This document shows, piece by piece, positions 37,538 to 47,300 of a stretch of 64,000 nucleotides of DNA (positions are counted from its first letter, which is position 1; each line of letters opens with the position of its first letter). A model generated the notes under the pieces. The model saw only the letters and a list, made by a program, of their open reading frames with translations. It was not told where the DNA came from and searched no databases. The position numbers and the translations under genes were made by a program. Source of the stretch: Phycisphaerae bacterium (lineage in GTDB: Bacteria; Planctomycetota; Phycisphaerae; UBA1845; PWPN01); contig JAGNEZ010000005.1 in NCBI GenBank assembly GCA_018003015.1, positions 62,001 to 126,000 on the forward strand, given 5' to 3'.

Positions 37538-38038
37538 TCAGGATGCCGACCGGTCGTGCATCCGACCGATCAACTCCGTCGATGAGCGATCCTTAGGACC
37601 ACCCACATTGGCCAGCCGAATGCCTAGTCGGCGCAGCGTGGGATACTCCGGCAGGTTCTCCGGGGTGTAGTCGGGCCCCTTGGCATGAACGGCCGGAAGC
37701 ACCAGCTCCAGTATCGCGTCACAGGTCGGCTCGTCGAACCAGGTGACGATATCGACGCAGCCCAGTGCCGCCACGATCTCCATCCGCTCGGCCAGCGGCT
37801 GCAAGGGGCGCCGGGGATCCTTGTACTTCTTGATCGACTCGTCGCTGTTCACCCCGACGACGAGCACGTCCCCTTCGGCGGCCGCCCCCTGCAGGTAACG
37901 AATATGCCCGACGTGCAGGAGATCGAACGCCCCATTGGCAAACACGATCCGCCTGCCCTCGGCGCGGAGAGCATCGGCAGCACGTCTCAGCTCCTGATGA
38001 TCGATGATGATCCGACTCACATGCTCATCCCGCTGCAC
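37538..38038 (-). CDS. rfaE2: D-glycero-beta-D-manno-heptose 1-phosphate adenylyltransferase
   Basis: Adds AMP to heptose 1-phosphate to make the ADP-heptose used for LPS inner core. The 166-residue enzyme has the nucleotidyltransferase signature NGAFDLLHVGHIRYL, VGVNSDESIKKYK, and the C-terminal KGPDYTPENLPE and RSSTELIGRM. It corresponds to the C-terminal half of fused HldE proteins, here as a separate gene whose start overlaps the kinase gene rfaE1 by 14 bases. With waaF upstream this makes a short LPS heptose operon, indicating a lipopolysaccharide-bearing outer membrane. Confidence 0.92.
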   Translation of the reverse strand: MQRDEHVSRIIIDHQELRRAADALRAEGRRIVFANGAFDLLHVGHIRYLQGAAAEGDVLVVGVNSDESIKKYKDPRRPLQPLAERMEIVAALGCVDIVTWFDEPTCDAILELVLPAVHAKGPDYTPENLPEYPTLRRLGIRLANVGGPKDRSSTELIGRMHDRSAS

Positions 38039-39032
38039 TGGAGCGATTCACCGCGGCCGCCAGCTCCGCCGGCGAAACCGTCGCCGCGCCTTCTTTCATC
38101 ACCACAACACCGCCCGCATGATTCGCCAGACGAGCAGCAGTCTCGATGTCCGCACCACCGGCCAGGGCAGCCGTCAACGTCGCCGCCACCGAATCACCCG
38201 CCCCGGTCAGATCCACAATCTCGTCGCTGCCGCTGGCCGGAATGCGAACCGTCCGCCCCTCCGTCACCAGAACCATCCCCTGGTTACCCAGCGTCACCAA
38301 TGCCGATCGTGCCTCCAGCCGCGCGGCCAACGCGGCCGCCAGCATCGCCACCTCGCCGGCCTGCAGGCCCAACTGCCGGGCGACCACCTCGGCTTCCTCC
38401 TCGTTCGGCTTGATGACCGACATACCGGTGAACTTGGCCAGTTCCCACCGCGAGTCCGCTACCACCGGCTTCCGCTCGGCGATCTTCCGCAACAGCACCC
38501 GCAGCGGCTCATCAAAGCTGCCGTAGCCGTAGTCGCTGGCCACCCACGCATCAACCTCGGCATCGACACGCTCGACACGGGCGCGCAGATCGGCCAAAAG
38601 GCGATCGTCCGGAGGATCAGCCGGCTGGCGGTCCAGCCGCAGGACCTGCTGCCGGGAAGTGAGCTTCGCACCCGCCAGAAAACGAGTCTTGGTGATCGTA
38701 TCACGGCCGCGAGTCACCACGACCATGCCGCATCGCACCGCCCCGGATTCACTCAGCGAAGCCAAGAGCCGCCGTCCGGGATCGTCGTCGCCGACAAGCC
38801 CAACCAGATGAGCGATTCCTCCAAGCGCGGCCACATTCGCCGCCACGTTCGCCGCCCCACCCGGGCGAAGCCACTCATCCTCGTGGCAAACGATGAGCAC
38901 CGGGGCCTCGCGCGAAACACGGTCACTCCGGCCGCTGACATAGAGGTCCGCGACCAGATCGCCCACGATGCCGACCTTCGCGCCAGACAAAAGCCGAATC
39001 GCATCAGTCAGTTGCGGTACATGGGAACACAT
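38025..39032 (-). CDS. rfaE1: D-glycero-beta-D-manno-heptose-7-phosphate kinase
   Basis: A PfkB-family sugar kinase that phosphorylates heptose 7-phosphate at C1. The 335-residue product shows the two PfkB signatures RPGGAANVAANVAALGG (about 60) and DLTGAGDSVAATLTAAL (about 270), with the catalytic Asp in the latter. ATG at 39032 is used because it matches the family N-terminus; the ATG 17 codons upstream adds unrelated residues. Its 3' end overlaps rfaE2, so kinase and adenylyltransferase are made together, replacing the single bifunctional HldE of enterobacteria. Confidence 0.92.
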   Translation of the reverse strand: MCSHVPQLTDAIRLLSGAKVGIVGDLVADLYVSGRSDRVSREAPVLIVCHEDEWLRPGGAANVAANVAALGGIAHLVGLVGDDDPGRRLLASLSESGAVRCGMVVVTRGRDTITKTRFLAGAKLTSRQQVLRLDRQPADPPDDRLLADLRARVERVDAEVDAWVASDYGYGSFDEPLRVLLRKIAERKPVVADSRWELAKFTGMSVIKPNEEEAEVVARQLGLQAGEVAMLAAALAARLEARSALVTLGNQGMVLVTEGRTVRIPASGSDEIVDLTGAGDSVAATLTAALAGGADIETAARLANHAGGVVVMKEGAATVSPAELAAAVNRSSAAG

Positions 39033-39060
39033 GATCAATGATCGCCGACCTGCTACGGCA

Positions 39061-40191
39061 TCAGGTCGCAGCGGCGGCCGCACGCCCCTTGAGCAGCTCT
39101 ATGGCCGCCGCGAGAACCATGTCGCTGCTGATTCGCGTCATGCAGCGGTGATCGACGGAACACTGACGCTTCATGCAAGGCCCGCAGTCCACGGGCACAT
39201 GCAGCTCCTTCTCGCTGGCTACCTCGGTCGCCGTCCACTCCCGATCCGTCGGGCCGAACATCGTGACTACGGGCGTGCCGAACGCATTGGCAAAATGACG
39301 TGGCCCGGTGTCGTTGGTGATCAGCAGACTCGATCGGCGAATGAGAGCCTTCAACGGCCCCAGCCTCATGACCGGATTGTCCAGCACCGTCGGACGCTGC
39401 CGCATGTGGCCAGCCACCCTCCGGGCTACGTCAATCTCCTTCGGACCACAAGCGATCAGGACCGCCGCGCTCATCTGCTCGACGAGCCGATCGGCCACTT
39501 CCGCGAACCGCTCGGGCACCCAACACTTGGCCGGGCCATAGGCGGCACCAGGATTCAACACGACCACGGGCTGGCCAGGCTGCACGCCGGCCGCCTCGAG
39601 GGCATCGGTCGCCACCTGCTCCTGCTCCGGCGTGGTGAACAGCTCGGGCACCATCGGGCAATCTCGGCAACCGAGATACCGGGCGATCGCGTTGTAGTAA
39701 CGGATCATGGAAACCGGCACGAACTTGCCGTCAAACTTGTGCGGCAGCAGCTTGTCCGTCAGAAGCAGCCCCCGTCCGTCCCGGTCATAGCCGATCCGGC
39801 GAGGAACCCCCGCCAGCCGAGCGAACAAGGCCGCCCGAAACGAATTGCACATCAGCAGGGCCCAATCGAATTTCCGGTCCCGGAGTTCACTCGCCATACC
39901 CAGAAAGCTCTGACGACGTGTGTCCCGGGTCTGACCACCAGGCCAATGGACCAATTCGTCGAACCAGTCACCCCCCGCCAAGACCTCAGCCATCGGTCCC
40001 TTGACCACGCCGGTCAGGTGGATGCCGGCGAACCTCGCCCGGATCGACCGCAAGGCCGGTGTCGCCAAGACCAAGTCCCCCACCCAGTTGGGCAGGATGA
40101 TGAGAATGCGGGCAGGATCCGGCCGCCGGAAACGCGTCTTTCCGCCGGGAGGGTCAGCCGCACCGTGATCGGAATGAGCCTCTTGTGGCAT
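39061..40191 (-). CDS. waaF: ADP-heptose:LPS heptosyltransferase (glycosyltransferase family 9)
   Basis: A 376-residue glycosyltransferase that adds heptose to the LPS inner core. GT-B landmarks are ILIILPNWVGDLVLATPALR at the N-terminus, VVLNPGAAYGPAKCWV and LLITNDTGPRHFANAFGTPV in the C-terminal ADP-heptose-binding half. The KxWP-type motif and the NDTGPRH motif favour WaaF (heptosyltransferase II). Two ATGs are possible, 40200 and 40191. The upstream one overlaps a TAGAAT -10 box, so the downstream one is used and the mRNA would be nearly leaderless. First gene of waaF-rfaE1-rfaE2. Confidence 0.88.
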   Translation of the reverse strand: MPQEAHSDHGAADPPGGKTRFRRPDPARILIILPNWVGDLVLATPALRSIRARFAGIHLTGVVKGPMAEVLAGGDWFDELVHWPGGQTRDTRRQSFLGMASELRDRKFDWALLMCNSFRAALFARLAGVPRRIGYDRDGRGLLLTDKLLPHKFDGKFVPVSMIRYYNAIARYLGCRDCPMVPELFTTPEQEQVATDALEAAGVQPGQPVVVLNPGAAYGPAKCWVPERFAEVADRLVEQMSAAVLIACGPKEIDVARRVAGHMRQRPTVLDNPVMRLGPLKALIRRSSLLITNDTGPRHFANAFGTPVVTMFGPTDREWTATEVASEKELHVPVDCGPCMKRQCSVDHRCMTRISSDMVLAAAIELLKGRAAAAAT

Positions 40192-40198
40192 GGGCGAC

Positions 40199-40227
40199 AT
40201 TCTAGGCTATCGGCCCTCAAGGCTCAA
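40199..40227 (-). promoter_or_regulatory. Promoter of the heptose operon
   Basis: On the minus strand TTGAGC (40227-40222), 17-base spacer, TAGAAT (40204-40199). Seven bases separate it from the ATG at 40191. Confidence 0.55.
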
Positions 40228-40784
40228 ACCCGTAAGCCAAGCCAGGTTCTCATCCCTGGCCCCGACCAGCCGGCAAACACGACAAACCGTCCTCCACCCG
40301 GCCGGGCCTTGCCTGACCCATAATGCCCGGTGTGATCATCCACGCCCGACCTCTGGCCCATGGGCGAGTACCTGGTACGCAACGATCCGAACCGCCTGAC
40401 CGTGGTGAGGTACCTTTCGCGCGGGCAGAGGATCGATCCCACGTCAGCCACAAGCCATCTCATCATGAGCATTGTGCCTTTTACACTTGAATTATGACAG
40501 CAGAACATGCCTACGCGTTCACCAAGGCCTTTCCAGCGGCCTCTCCCACCCAAGACCGGTACCCAAGCCCGTCCTTCGCCGCAGGTTCATCGCGATCCGC
40601 CTCTGCCCCCTGTCTCGGGGAAACCCCTTGGAAGGAGCCGATCGCGTCAGGACACGCCCAGGTCTTCGCCAACCCGGAAACCCGGAAGCTCATCCCAAAG
40701 CACGGTTTGCATTCCGGGCGCGGTCCGCTACAATACAGAGCTCGGCTACAGATTGGCCGTCTTACTGAGCTTTGAGGTGCCAGG
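40201..40784. other. Divergent region between waaF and rpmB
   Basis: About 580 bases with no convincing gene. The two ends hold the waaF promoter (40199-40227) and the rpmB promoter (40707-40734). The middle is GC-rich and I see nothing more in it. Confidence 0.5.
40707..40734 (+). promoter_or_regulatory. rpmB promoter
   Basis: TTGCAT (40707-40712), 16-base spacer, TACAAT (40729-40734). Transcription would begin near 40741, giving a leader of about 44 bases before rpmB. Confidence 0.6.
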
Positions 40785-41048
40785 ATGTCACGGGTTTGCT
40801 ACTTTACCGGCAAGAGGACCAAGAGCGGCCGTCAGTATGCCCGACGCGGCAAGGCCAAGTACCTGGGTGGCGTGGGTTCCAAGGTCACCGGCCGGACCAA
40901 GCGGCAGTTCAAGCCGAACGTCCAGAAAGTCCGCGCAGTCATCGACGGCAGAACCGTCCGCGTCCTGGTCAGCACCAAGGCCATTCGCGACGGCAAGATC
41001 GTCAAGCCGCCGAAGCGCAACTACAAGCCCGCTCAAACCACCGCTTGA
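40785..41048 (+). CDS. rpmB: Ribosomal protein bL28
   Basis: An 87-residue basic protein of the large ribosomal subunit. The start MSRVCYFTGKRTKSG and the RRGKAKYLGG(V)GSKVTGRT segment correspond to the family pattern in which a GKxxxxGxxxSHAxxxTKR-like stretch lies at the N-terminus. VRVLVSTKAIRDGKIVK matches the conserved C-terminal helix. Only one Cys is present, so this is the zinc-independent form. It is a single gene with its own promoter. Length is normal for bacteria (about 70-90). Confidence 0.95.
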   Translation: MSRVCYFTGKRTKSGRQYARRGKAKYLGGVGSKVTGRTKRQFKPNVQKVRAVIDGRTVRVLVSTKAIRDGKIVKPPKRNYKPAQTTA

Positions 41049-41225
41049 GTGAGCCGGGCACCTGAAGCCCCTTCGCCTTCAAGAGGTTACGGGTGGCGCG
41101 AGCTGGCTATTCGCTTTCCTCGTCCGAGCATTCCATGTTATTGAGCATCTCCGGCTGCATGAGGCGGAGGATCGCCGCGCTGCGGCATTCGAAATCGCGT
41201 GCAGTGCGGAGTACGCCGGCACCCA

Positions 41226-42425
41226 TCAACCGTGCCGCCCCCGCTGCCTGGGCATGCCACCCTTCCCAAAGGACGCCTCCCCCTTGATGTAGTCCTTCTC
41301 CGCGAAGAGCTTGAGGAGCTCCTCGACCGATCGTACCACCACGGTCGCGCTCTTGGTCACGAACGGGGAGGGCTCGGCCTTCGGCTTCCAGACCACATAG
41401 ACCTCCTTCGTGGTTTCGTAGGCATGCTGCAGCTCGCGCTCGACGCCACTGGACAGCCCCGGCTTGCCACTCGGCAACTCCGGCACGTAGCTGACAATCA
41501 TGTCCGACTGATCGATGAGCTTGAAGTCGCGAGCCACGATCTGGCTGTCAATGTCAGTCTCGATCGCCATGACTTCTTCGACGCCGAACTCCATGGTCCG
41601 GCCGTGTATCTCGACCAGGAGCTTCCGTTCGCCGCGTTTGTGGGCCGCTGCGGCCAGCGACGGCAACCGCTTCTCGTCCAGGTCGCCAGGGTCAAAAGTG
41701 ATGAAGTGGCTCGCCAAGGCGTCTCGGAATCCGTCGATCTCCGCCAGGACGGCCGGCAGATCCATCACATGGCTCATCGGGAACGAGGGGTAGACCTTCT
41801 TGCGCCTGGGCTCGAACATGAGCCGGTAAACGCACTCGGCCATGTCGTGCTCGACGCCCCGGGCGACAATGAAGAACCGCCCATGACCTCGGATGATCGT
41901 CGAAATGACCTCGGTAGCCAAAACCTCTTCCTCACGCCAGACCAAAATGTCCTTGAGACTGTGCCGGAGGTCGTGCTCACGGGTCAGTCGCTCGTGCACG
42001 GCGTCCACGTTGTCCACCAGGGTCATGAACAGATCGACGTCCAGAGCCATGATCTGATCATGGTCGAACGCCGGAAACAGGCCGTGCTTCCACCGAAACG
42101 TGGCGTGAGTATTGACCAGGACGTGGTCGGCCTTCTCCGCAATCCGCAGAATATCCTTGAAAACCGACCGCCGGAGAGCATCGAGCCGGGTCCGCGGCAG
42201 GTCCAGGATCCGTCCCGCCACGACGTCCGGAGCCTCTTGGTACATCATGTCACCGACGTGGCAGACGGCCACATCCTTGCCGTTCCGGCGGGCGATGTCG
42301 GCCACACGCTCAATGAACGGCTTCTTGTCAACCCCTACCTGGCCGGTCATCATCGCACGAACACCGGCCCGTCTGCGGTCGAACAGCGTTCTTTCACCTG
42401 CACCCTTCGACATCAGGCTCTCCAT
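41226..42425 (-). CDS. Adenylate-kinase-like / nucleoside-deoxyribosyltransferase-like fusion protein, function unknown
   Basis: A 399-residue cytoplasmic protein I cannot name. Residues 25-130 resemble archaeal-type adenylate kinases: a loop TGQVGVDKKPFIERV in the place of the P-loop (Asp and Lys-Pro instead of Gly-Lys-Ser/Thr), then VCHVGDMMYQEA and VLVNTHATFRWKHGLFPAF. The C-terminal third (about 300-375) resembles nucleoside 2-deoxyribosyltransferases: FKLIDQSDMIVSYVPELPSG and SSGVERELQHAYETTKEVYV. A role in nucleotide handling is suggested. The altered P-loop makes phosphotransfer uncertain. Two nearby ATGs (42425, 42413) each have a GGAG-type site. Confidence 0.7.
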   Translation of the reverse strand: MESLMSKGAGERTLFDRRRAGVRAMMTGQVGVDKKPFIERVADIARRNGKDVAVCHVGDMMYQEAPDVVAGRILDLPRTRLDALRRSVFKDILRIAEKADHVLVNTHATFRWKHGLFPAFDHDQIMALDVDLFMTLVDNVDAVHERLTREHDLRHSLKDILVWREEEVLATEVISTIIRGHGRFFIVARGVEHDMAECVYRLMFEPRRKKVYPSFPMSHVMDLPAVLAEIDGFRDALASHFITFDPGDLDEKRLPSLAAAAHKRGERKLLVEIHGRTMEFGVEEVMAIETDIDSQIVARDFKLIDQSDMIVSYVPELPSGKPGLSSGVERELQHAYETTKEVYVVWKPKAEPSPFVTKSATVVVRSVEELLKLFAEKDYIKGEASFGKGGMPRQRGRHG

Positions 42426-42439
42426 GTCTCCAAAAGCCC

Positions 42440-42468
42440 ATGCTAGCTATGGTCTCGAAAAGGGTCAA
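42440..42468 (-). promoter_or_regulatory. Promoter of the kinase-like fusion gene
   Basis: On the minus strand TTGACC (42468-42463), 17-base spacer, TAGCAT (42445-42440). Start of transcription would fall about eight bases before the ATG at 42425, or about 20 bases before the ATG at 42413. Confidence 0.55.
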
Positions 42469-42481
42469 ACGACCATCCGGC

Positions 42482-42504
42482 TGCCCGTTCGGGCATGGTA
42501 GAAT
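42482..42504 (+). promoter_or_regulatory. Palindrome and -10 box before the THUMP-like methyltransferase gene
   Basis: TGCCCG-TT-CGGGCA (42482-42495) lies directly in front of TAGAAT (42499-42504). The palindrome fills the place between a -35 and the -10 and could be an operator. No good -35 is seen. Confidence 0.35.
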
Positions 42505-42573
42505 ACGATCACTTTGAGCAAGGCTCGAGAGAACAGAACGGCGTCCGCCGCACCTTGGATCCGCGAGGATCGC

Positions 42574-43755
42574 ATGCCCAGTCTCGACGAGATCATGTGG
42601 CTGCGATCCGCCGAAGGACAGGCCATCTGCGCGGATATGGCCGGCAACTCACCCGCGGACACGCCGGCAGCCATCACTCGCTGGCGCCAACGCCTCGAGC
42701 CCGGGCAAGTCACGGCTGCCTGGCAACAGGTCCTGTTCCGCCGATCCGCGCGGGCCAAGTTCTCACGCGCCGACCTGATGCTCTTCGACCGCGTGGCCCT
42801 CGAGCAGGCCACCGACGAAGTGCTGGCCCGCCACAAGGCCAAGCGCTTCCAGAATCGTTCGCGAATCGCAGACTTCTGTTGTGGAATCGGCGGCGACGCC
42901 CTGGCTCTGGCCGAGTTCGCATCTGTCACGGCCATCGACTGGTCGGCGGCTCGGGCAACGATGGCCGAACACAACGCATGCATCTATGGCAACCGGATCG
43001 ACATCCTGACCGAGGACGCCGGCATCACCCGACCGGAAGCAGACGCCGCTCACATCGACCCCGACCGCCGTCCTGCCGGAGCACGAAGACACCGCATCGA
43101 GGAGAGCTCACCCGGTCCGCAGGTCCTGAAACAGATCGTCGATCGCTACCAGAATGTGGCCGTGAAGCTCTCGCCGGGCGCGGACTTCGAGAACCTGCCG
43201 TTCGACGCGGAAATCGAACTGATCAGCCACCGCGGCGAGTGCAAGCAAGCAGTCGCCTGGACCGGGGCGTTTCGGCAGGCTCGGCGACGGGCAACCGCGT
43301 TTCCGAGCGGCGAGTCCATCGTCGCAGGACCCGAAGAAAACCTCCTCTGGCCCCCGGCAGCTGCAATCCGGCCCAGCATGCTGCTCTTCGAGCCGGACCC
43401 GGCCGTCATCCGAGCCAACCTCGTCGGCATCCTGGCCCGCCAATACCAACTCAACCCCATCGACCCGCATATCGCCTGCCTGGTCGGAAAGACGCTGCCC
43501 CAAACTACGCTGCTGGCGGCCTTCAGAGTCCTCGACATGAGCGATTGGTCGGCCGCCCTCGGACGCCAAATGCTCGCCCGCCACAACGTCGGCCACGTCG
43601 ACATCAAAACCCGCGGCTTCGCTGGAAAGCCCGAGGAAGTCCTCAAATGCCTCCATCCGCGCGGCACGCGCTCAGCCACACTCATGCTCACCCGAATCGG
43701 AGACCGACCAACGGCCATCCTCGCCGAACGTGTGCCGCCGCAGGCAGACTCGTGA
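42574..43755 (+). CDS. SAM-dependent methyltransferase with THUMP-like domain
   Basis: A 393-residue protein. The middle carries a Rossmann methyltransferase fold: IADFCCGIGGDALALAEF, VTAIDWSAARATMAEHN and HIDPDRRPAGARR, whose DPxR-type motif occurs where base- or RNA-methylating enzymes hold the target. The C-terminal half with HIACLVGKTLPQTTLLAAFR and HVDIKTRGFAGKPEEVLK matches the THUMP-like domain fused to this family. RNA is the likely substrate, but this is inferred from the family. ATG at 42574 follows GAGGATCGC; a TTG at 42514 is the alternative. It is divergent from the kinase-like fusion gene. Confidence 0.8.
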   Translation: MPSLDEIMWLRSAEGQAICADMAGNSPADTPAAITRWRQRLEPGQVTAAWQQVLFRRSARAKFSRADLMLFDRVALEQATDEVLARHKAKRFQNRSRIADFCCGIGGDALALAEFASVTAIDWSAARATMAEHNACIYGNRIDILTEDAGITRPEADAAHIDPDRRPAGARRHRIEESSPGPQVLKQIVDRYQNVAVKLSPGADFENLPFDAEIELISHRGECKQAVAWTGAFRQARRRATAFPSGESIVAGPEENLLWPPAAAIRPSMLLFEPDPAVIRANLVGILARQYQLNPIDPHIACLVGKTLPQTTLLAAFRVLDMSDWSAALGRQMLARHNVGHVDIKTRGFAGKPEEVLKCLHPRGTRSATLMLTRIGDRPTAILAERVPPQADS

Positions 43756-43774
43756 ACCACGTCAGAAGCCGTCC

Positions 43775-43790
43775 TTGCCGAAACCGGCAA
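43775..43790. terminator. Small hairpin between convergent genes
   Basis: TTGCCG (43775-43780), loop AAAC, CGGCAA (43785-43790). Located 20 bases after the methyltransferase stop and 20 bases before the stop of the minus-strand small gene, so it could serve both. No T-run. Confidence 0.35.
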
Positions 43791-43809
43791 AGCACCGGGC
43801 GGCAAGAAT

Positions 43810-44030
43810 CTAGTTCACGACGCCCCAGAAACCAGCCACAAACCAGGGACGATCATTGCGGAAAGCGACGTAGTCGGATGCCCCCAGAGGTCAATGACCA
43901 AGCCCGACTCCTTGCTGTGCTCGAGCGGCGTGTCCGCGTTGCGCAGCCCGAGGATCTCCATCCGTTCGTCGGACAACAATGTCCTCAGGGCGTCCTCAGC
44001 ATGCGGGAATCGGGGTCGCTGGTAACTCAT
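43810..44030 (-). pseudogene. Small uncharacterised gene with a frame change at a G5 run
   Basis: From ATG 44030 (GAGGC site upstream) the frame reads MSYQRPRFPHAEDALRTLLS through KESGLVIDLWG and then low-complexity text to a stop at 43815. If the run of five G (near 43894-43898 as complement) is read one base differently, the protein continues ASDYVAFRNDRPWFVAGFWG and ends VVN at 43810, an aromatic-rich ending that looks much more like real protein. I infer a frameshift, either true or a sequencing error. About 73 residues when repaired; no family recognised. Confidence 0.45.
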
Positions 44031-44398
44031 CGGAACGCCTCGCTGTCTTATCGGACTCTCATCCATACACCGAAAGGCACGATAGCCGACCAGCAAGTGC
44101 CGCAAGACCGGTATTCAAAGGGCTTTCGCAGCGAATCCTCCCACCGGCAGGCACCATAACCCATGTATGCCAATTCTGCAGACTCCTCATCTTGGGGTAG
44201 TTTCCTGTCGATAACGGGCCTGTATCTCAAGGCGGCCAGCCAAACTCGCGGGCTCAGTCAGCAGCTGCCCGGTTCGGCATCCGCTTGGTAAAGCGCGACT
44301 TACGGGGGTCGCCACCCAACTACAACCTCCGGGACCCAATGAGAAGCCTGGTTCCGCCCAAGGCTCACCCGTGGGCGGTTGCCGCTCAAGGAACAGTG
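44031..44398. other. Region upstream of the propeller protein gene
   Basis: About 370 bases between divergent genes. No clear promoter pair, repeat or RNA gene is seen. Confidence 0.4.
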
Positions 44399-47300
44399 AT
44401 GGCACGGCTTATCCGTTTCGCATGCACGCTTCTCGCCTCCAGCCTGCTCCTCGCCCCTCCCGCGCAAGCGGGCTGGGAGCCTGTCGGGACACCCGGCTTC
44501 TCCAGCAGCACAGCCAACTACGAGTCCTTCACCTTCTGCAACGGCGAGCCGTACGTCGCCTTTCAAGACGCCTCCCAGACCAACAAGGCGACGGTCATGC
44601 GCTACACGGGCGGGAGCTGGCAGGTCGTCGGCACCGCCGGCTTCTCGGCCGGGACCGCTGCATATCTCTCGCTGGCCTTTAACGGCGAAGAACCTTACGT
44701 GGCCTTTCAGGATGCCACCGTCAGCAGCAAAGCCACGGTCATGTGTTACAGCGGGGGAAGCTGGCAACTGGTCGGCACCGCCGGAATCTCGGCCGGAACC
44801 GCTACCTACACATCGCTTGCCATCCACAACGGCGAACCCTACGTGGCCTACCGAGACGCCGGCACATCCAACCGAACCCTCGTGAAACGCTACACCGGCG
44901 GGGCTTGGCAGACCGTCGGCGGGACCGGAGCCTCACCCAGCACTTCGAACTACGTCACCCTTGCCTTCGACAACGGCGAAGCCTACGTCGCCTACCAAGA
45001 CAGCTCCAACGGCAGCAGAGCCACCGTCAGACGATTCACCGGCGGAAGCTGGCAGACCGTCGGATCGGCGGGCTTCTCCGCGGGGACGGCCACCCATCTG
45101 TCCCTGGCTTTCGACAACGGCGAACCGTACGTGGCCTACCAGGATGCCGGGAACGGCACCCGGGCCACGGTGATGCACTATACCGGCGGAAGCTGGCAGA
45201 CCGTCGGATCCGCAGGCTTCTCCGCCGGGGTCGCCGCCTACGAGTCCATCGCCCTCTACAACGGCGAGCCGTACGTGCTCTACCAGGACGCCACAAACGG
45301 CAGCAGGGCCACCGTCATGCGCTACACCGGCGGGAACTGGCAGACCGTCGGCCCGGCGGGCTTCTCCACCGGCGCTCGCTACTACGGAGCGATCGCCTTC
45401 TTCAACGGCGAGCCGTACATCGCCTATCGCGATTCCGCACTCGCCAGCAAGGCCGTCGTTCTCCGCTACATCTGGCCCCCCACAATCCAGGCGTCCAACG
45501 TCACCCTCAGCGGCATCACCGCGACTCAAATGAACGTGAGCTGGACCCGCGGCGACGGCAGCGCCTGCGCGGTGTTCATGAGCCAGGCTTCCTCCGGCGA
45601 AGCGGCGCCCGCGGACAACACGACCTATGCGGCGAGCACCACATTCGGGAACGGCATGCAGATCGGAACGACCGGTTGGTTCTGCCTCTACGTCGGTTCC
45701 GGAGCGAACGTCACTGTCACCGGCCTGACGCCGGCCGCAGCCTATCGCGTCATGGTCTGCGAATACACCGGCTCGGTGGGTAAGCAGGATTACCTGCTCG
45801 GGGCCGCCACCGAAAACCCGGCCAACGTCGCCACACTCGCCTATCCGCCCACAGTCACAACCGCCGCCGTCACCGATATCGGAGCCACAACGGCAGTCTG
45901 CGGCGGCGAGGTCGCCTCGGACGGCGGAGCCACCGTCTTCGCCCGCGGCGTATGTTGGAACACCACCGGTACGCCAACCACCACAGACAACAAGACCATG
46001 GATGGCACAGGCACGGGGGTCTTCGCGAGCACACTCACCAGCCTCAACCCGGGAGCGACCTACCACGTCCGCGCCTACGCCACCAATGTACAGGGCACCA
46101 GCTACGGCGCGGAGGTGGAGTTCACAGCCAACCCAGTGCCGTCCACAGTGAATACCGCTGCGGTCACGAACGTCGGCTCAACCACCGCCACCTGCGGCGG
46201 CGTTGTCACCGCAGACGGCGGTGTTGCGGTCACGGCCAGGGGGGTATGCTGGAACACGACCGGCAACCCGACCACCGCGGACAGCTTCACAACCGACGGT
46301 GCCGGCACCGGGGCGTTTGTCAGCAGCCTCACCGGCCTGAACCCCAACCTCACCCACTACGCCCGAGCCTATGCCACCAATTCGCAGGGCACGAGTTACG
46401 GAACCGAGGTCGCATTCACCACCGACACCGGCCCACCGGCGGTGACCACCGCGGCGGTGACCAACGTCACCGCAGACACCAGCACCTGCGGAGGCAACGT
46501 GACCGGGGACGGAGGCCTCGCCATAGATGCCCGCGGCGTCTGCTGGAACACGAGCGGAAATCCCACCACCGCCGACAACTCGACCACGGACGGCGCCGGC
46601 TTGGGTGCATTCGTGAGCAGCCTCACCAGCCTGACTCCAGGAATCACCTATCACGTGAGAGCCTACGCCACCAACGCACGCGGCACGAGCTATGGCGATG
46701 ACGTCCAATTCACGACCGGAACCACCCTGCCAACCGTGACCACCGCGGGAGTCACCGACGTCACGGCAACCACGGTGTCATGCGGCGGCAACGTCACCTC
46801 GGACGGCGGACTCGAAGTCACCGAACGCGGGGTGTGCTGGAACACAACGGGAAACCCGACGACCGCAGACAGTAACACGGTCAACGGCACGGGAGCCGGG
46901 ACCTTCTCCGTCAGCATCGCCAGCCTCAATCCCAACACCACCTACCACGTACGCGCCTACGCCATCAACGCGCTCGGCGCCAACTACGGCCACGACGTCG
47001 AGTTCCTGACCAGCGCCGCACCGCCAACCGTGACCACGTCCGCGGTCATGGGGGTGACCTCGACAACGGCCATCTGCGGAGGCGCAGTCACCGACGACGG
47101 CATGGCCGCCATCGCCACCCGGGGAGTCTGCTGGAACACGACCGGAAACCCGACAACCGCGGACAACAAGACCGCAGACGGAGCGGGGCTCGGCACGTTC
47201 GTCAGCAGTCTCACCGACCTCAGCCCGGGCGTCGGCTACTACGTCCGCGCCTACGCAGCCAATGCCCAGAGCACCGGCTACGGCGACACCGTTCATTTCA

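Noticed and set aside
38968-40323. Plus-strand frame of 451 codons over waaF and a similar one (29420-30775) over the regulator gene
   Set aside because: Shadows of well-supported minus-strand genes; His/Arg/Pro-rich without motifs.
42495-44159. Plus-strand frame of 554 codons overlapping the THUMP-like methyltransferase
   Set aside because: Arg/Pro/Gly-rich out-of-frame translation.
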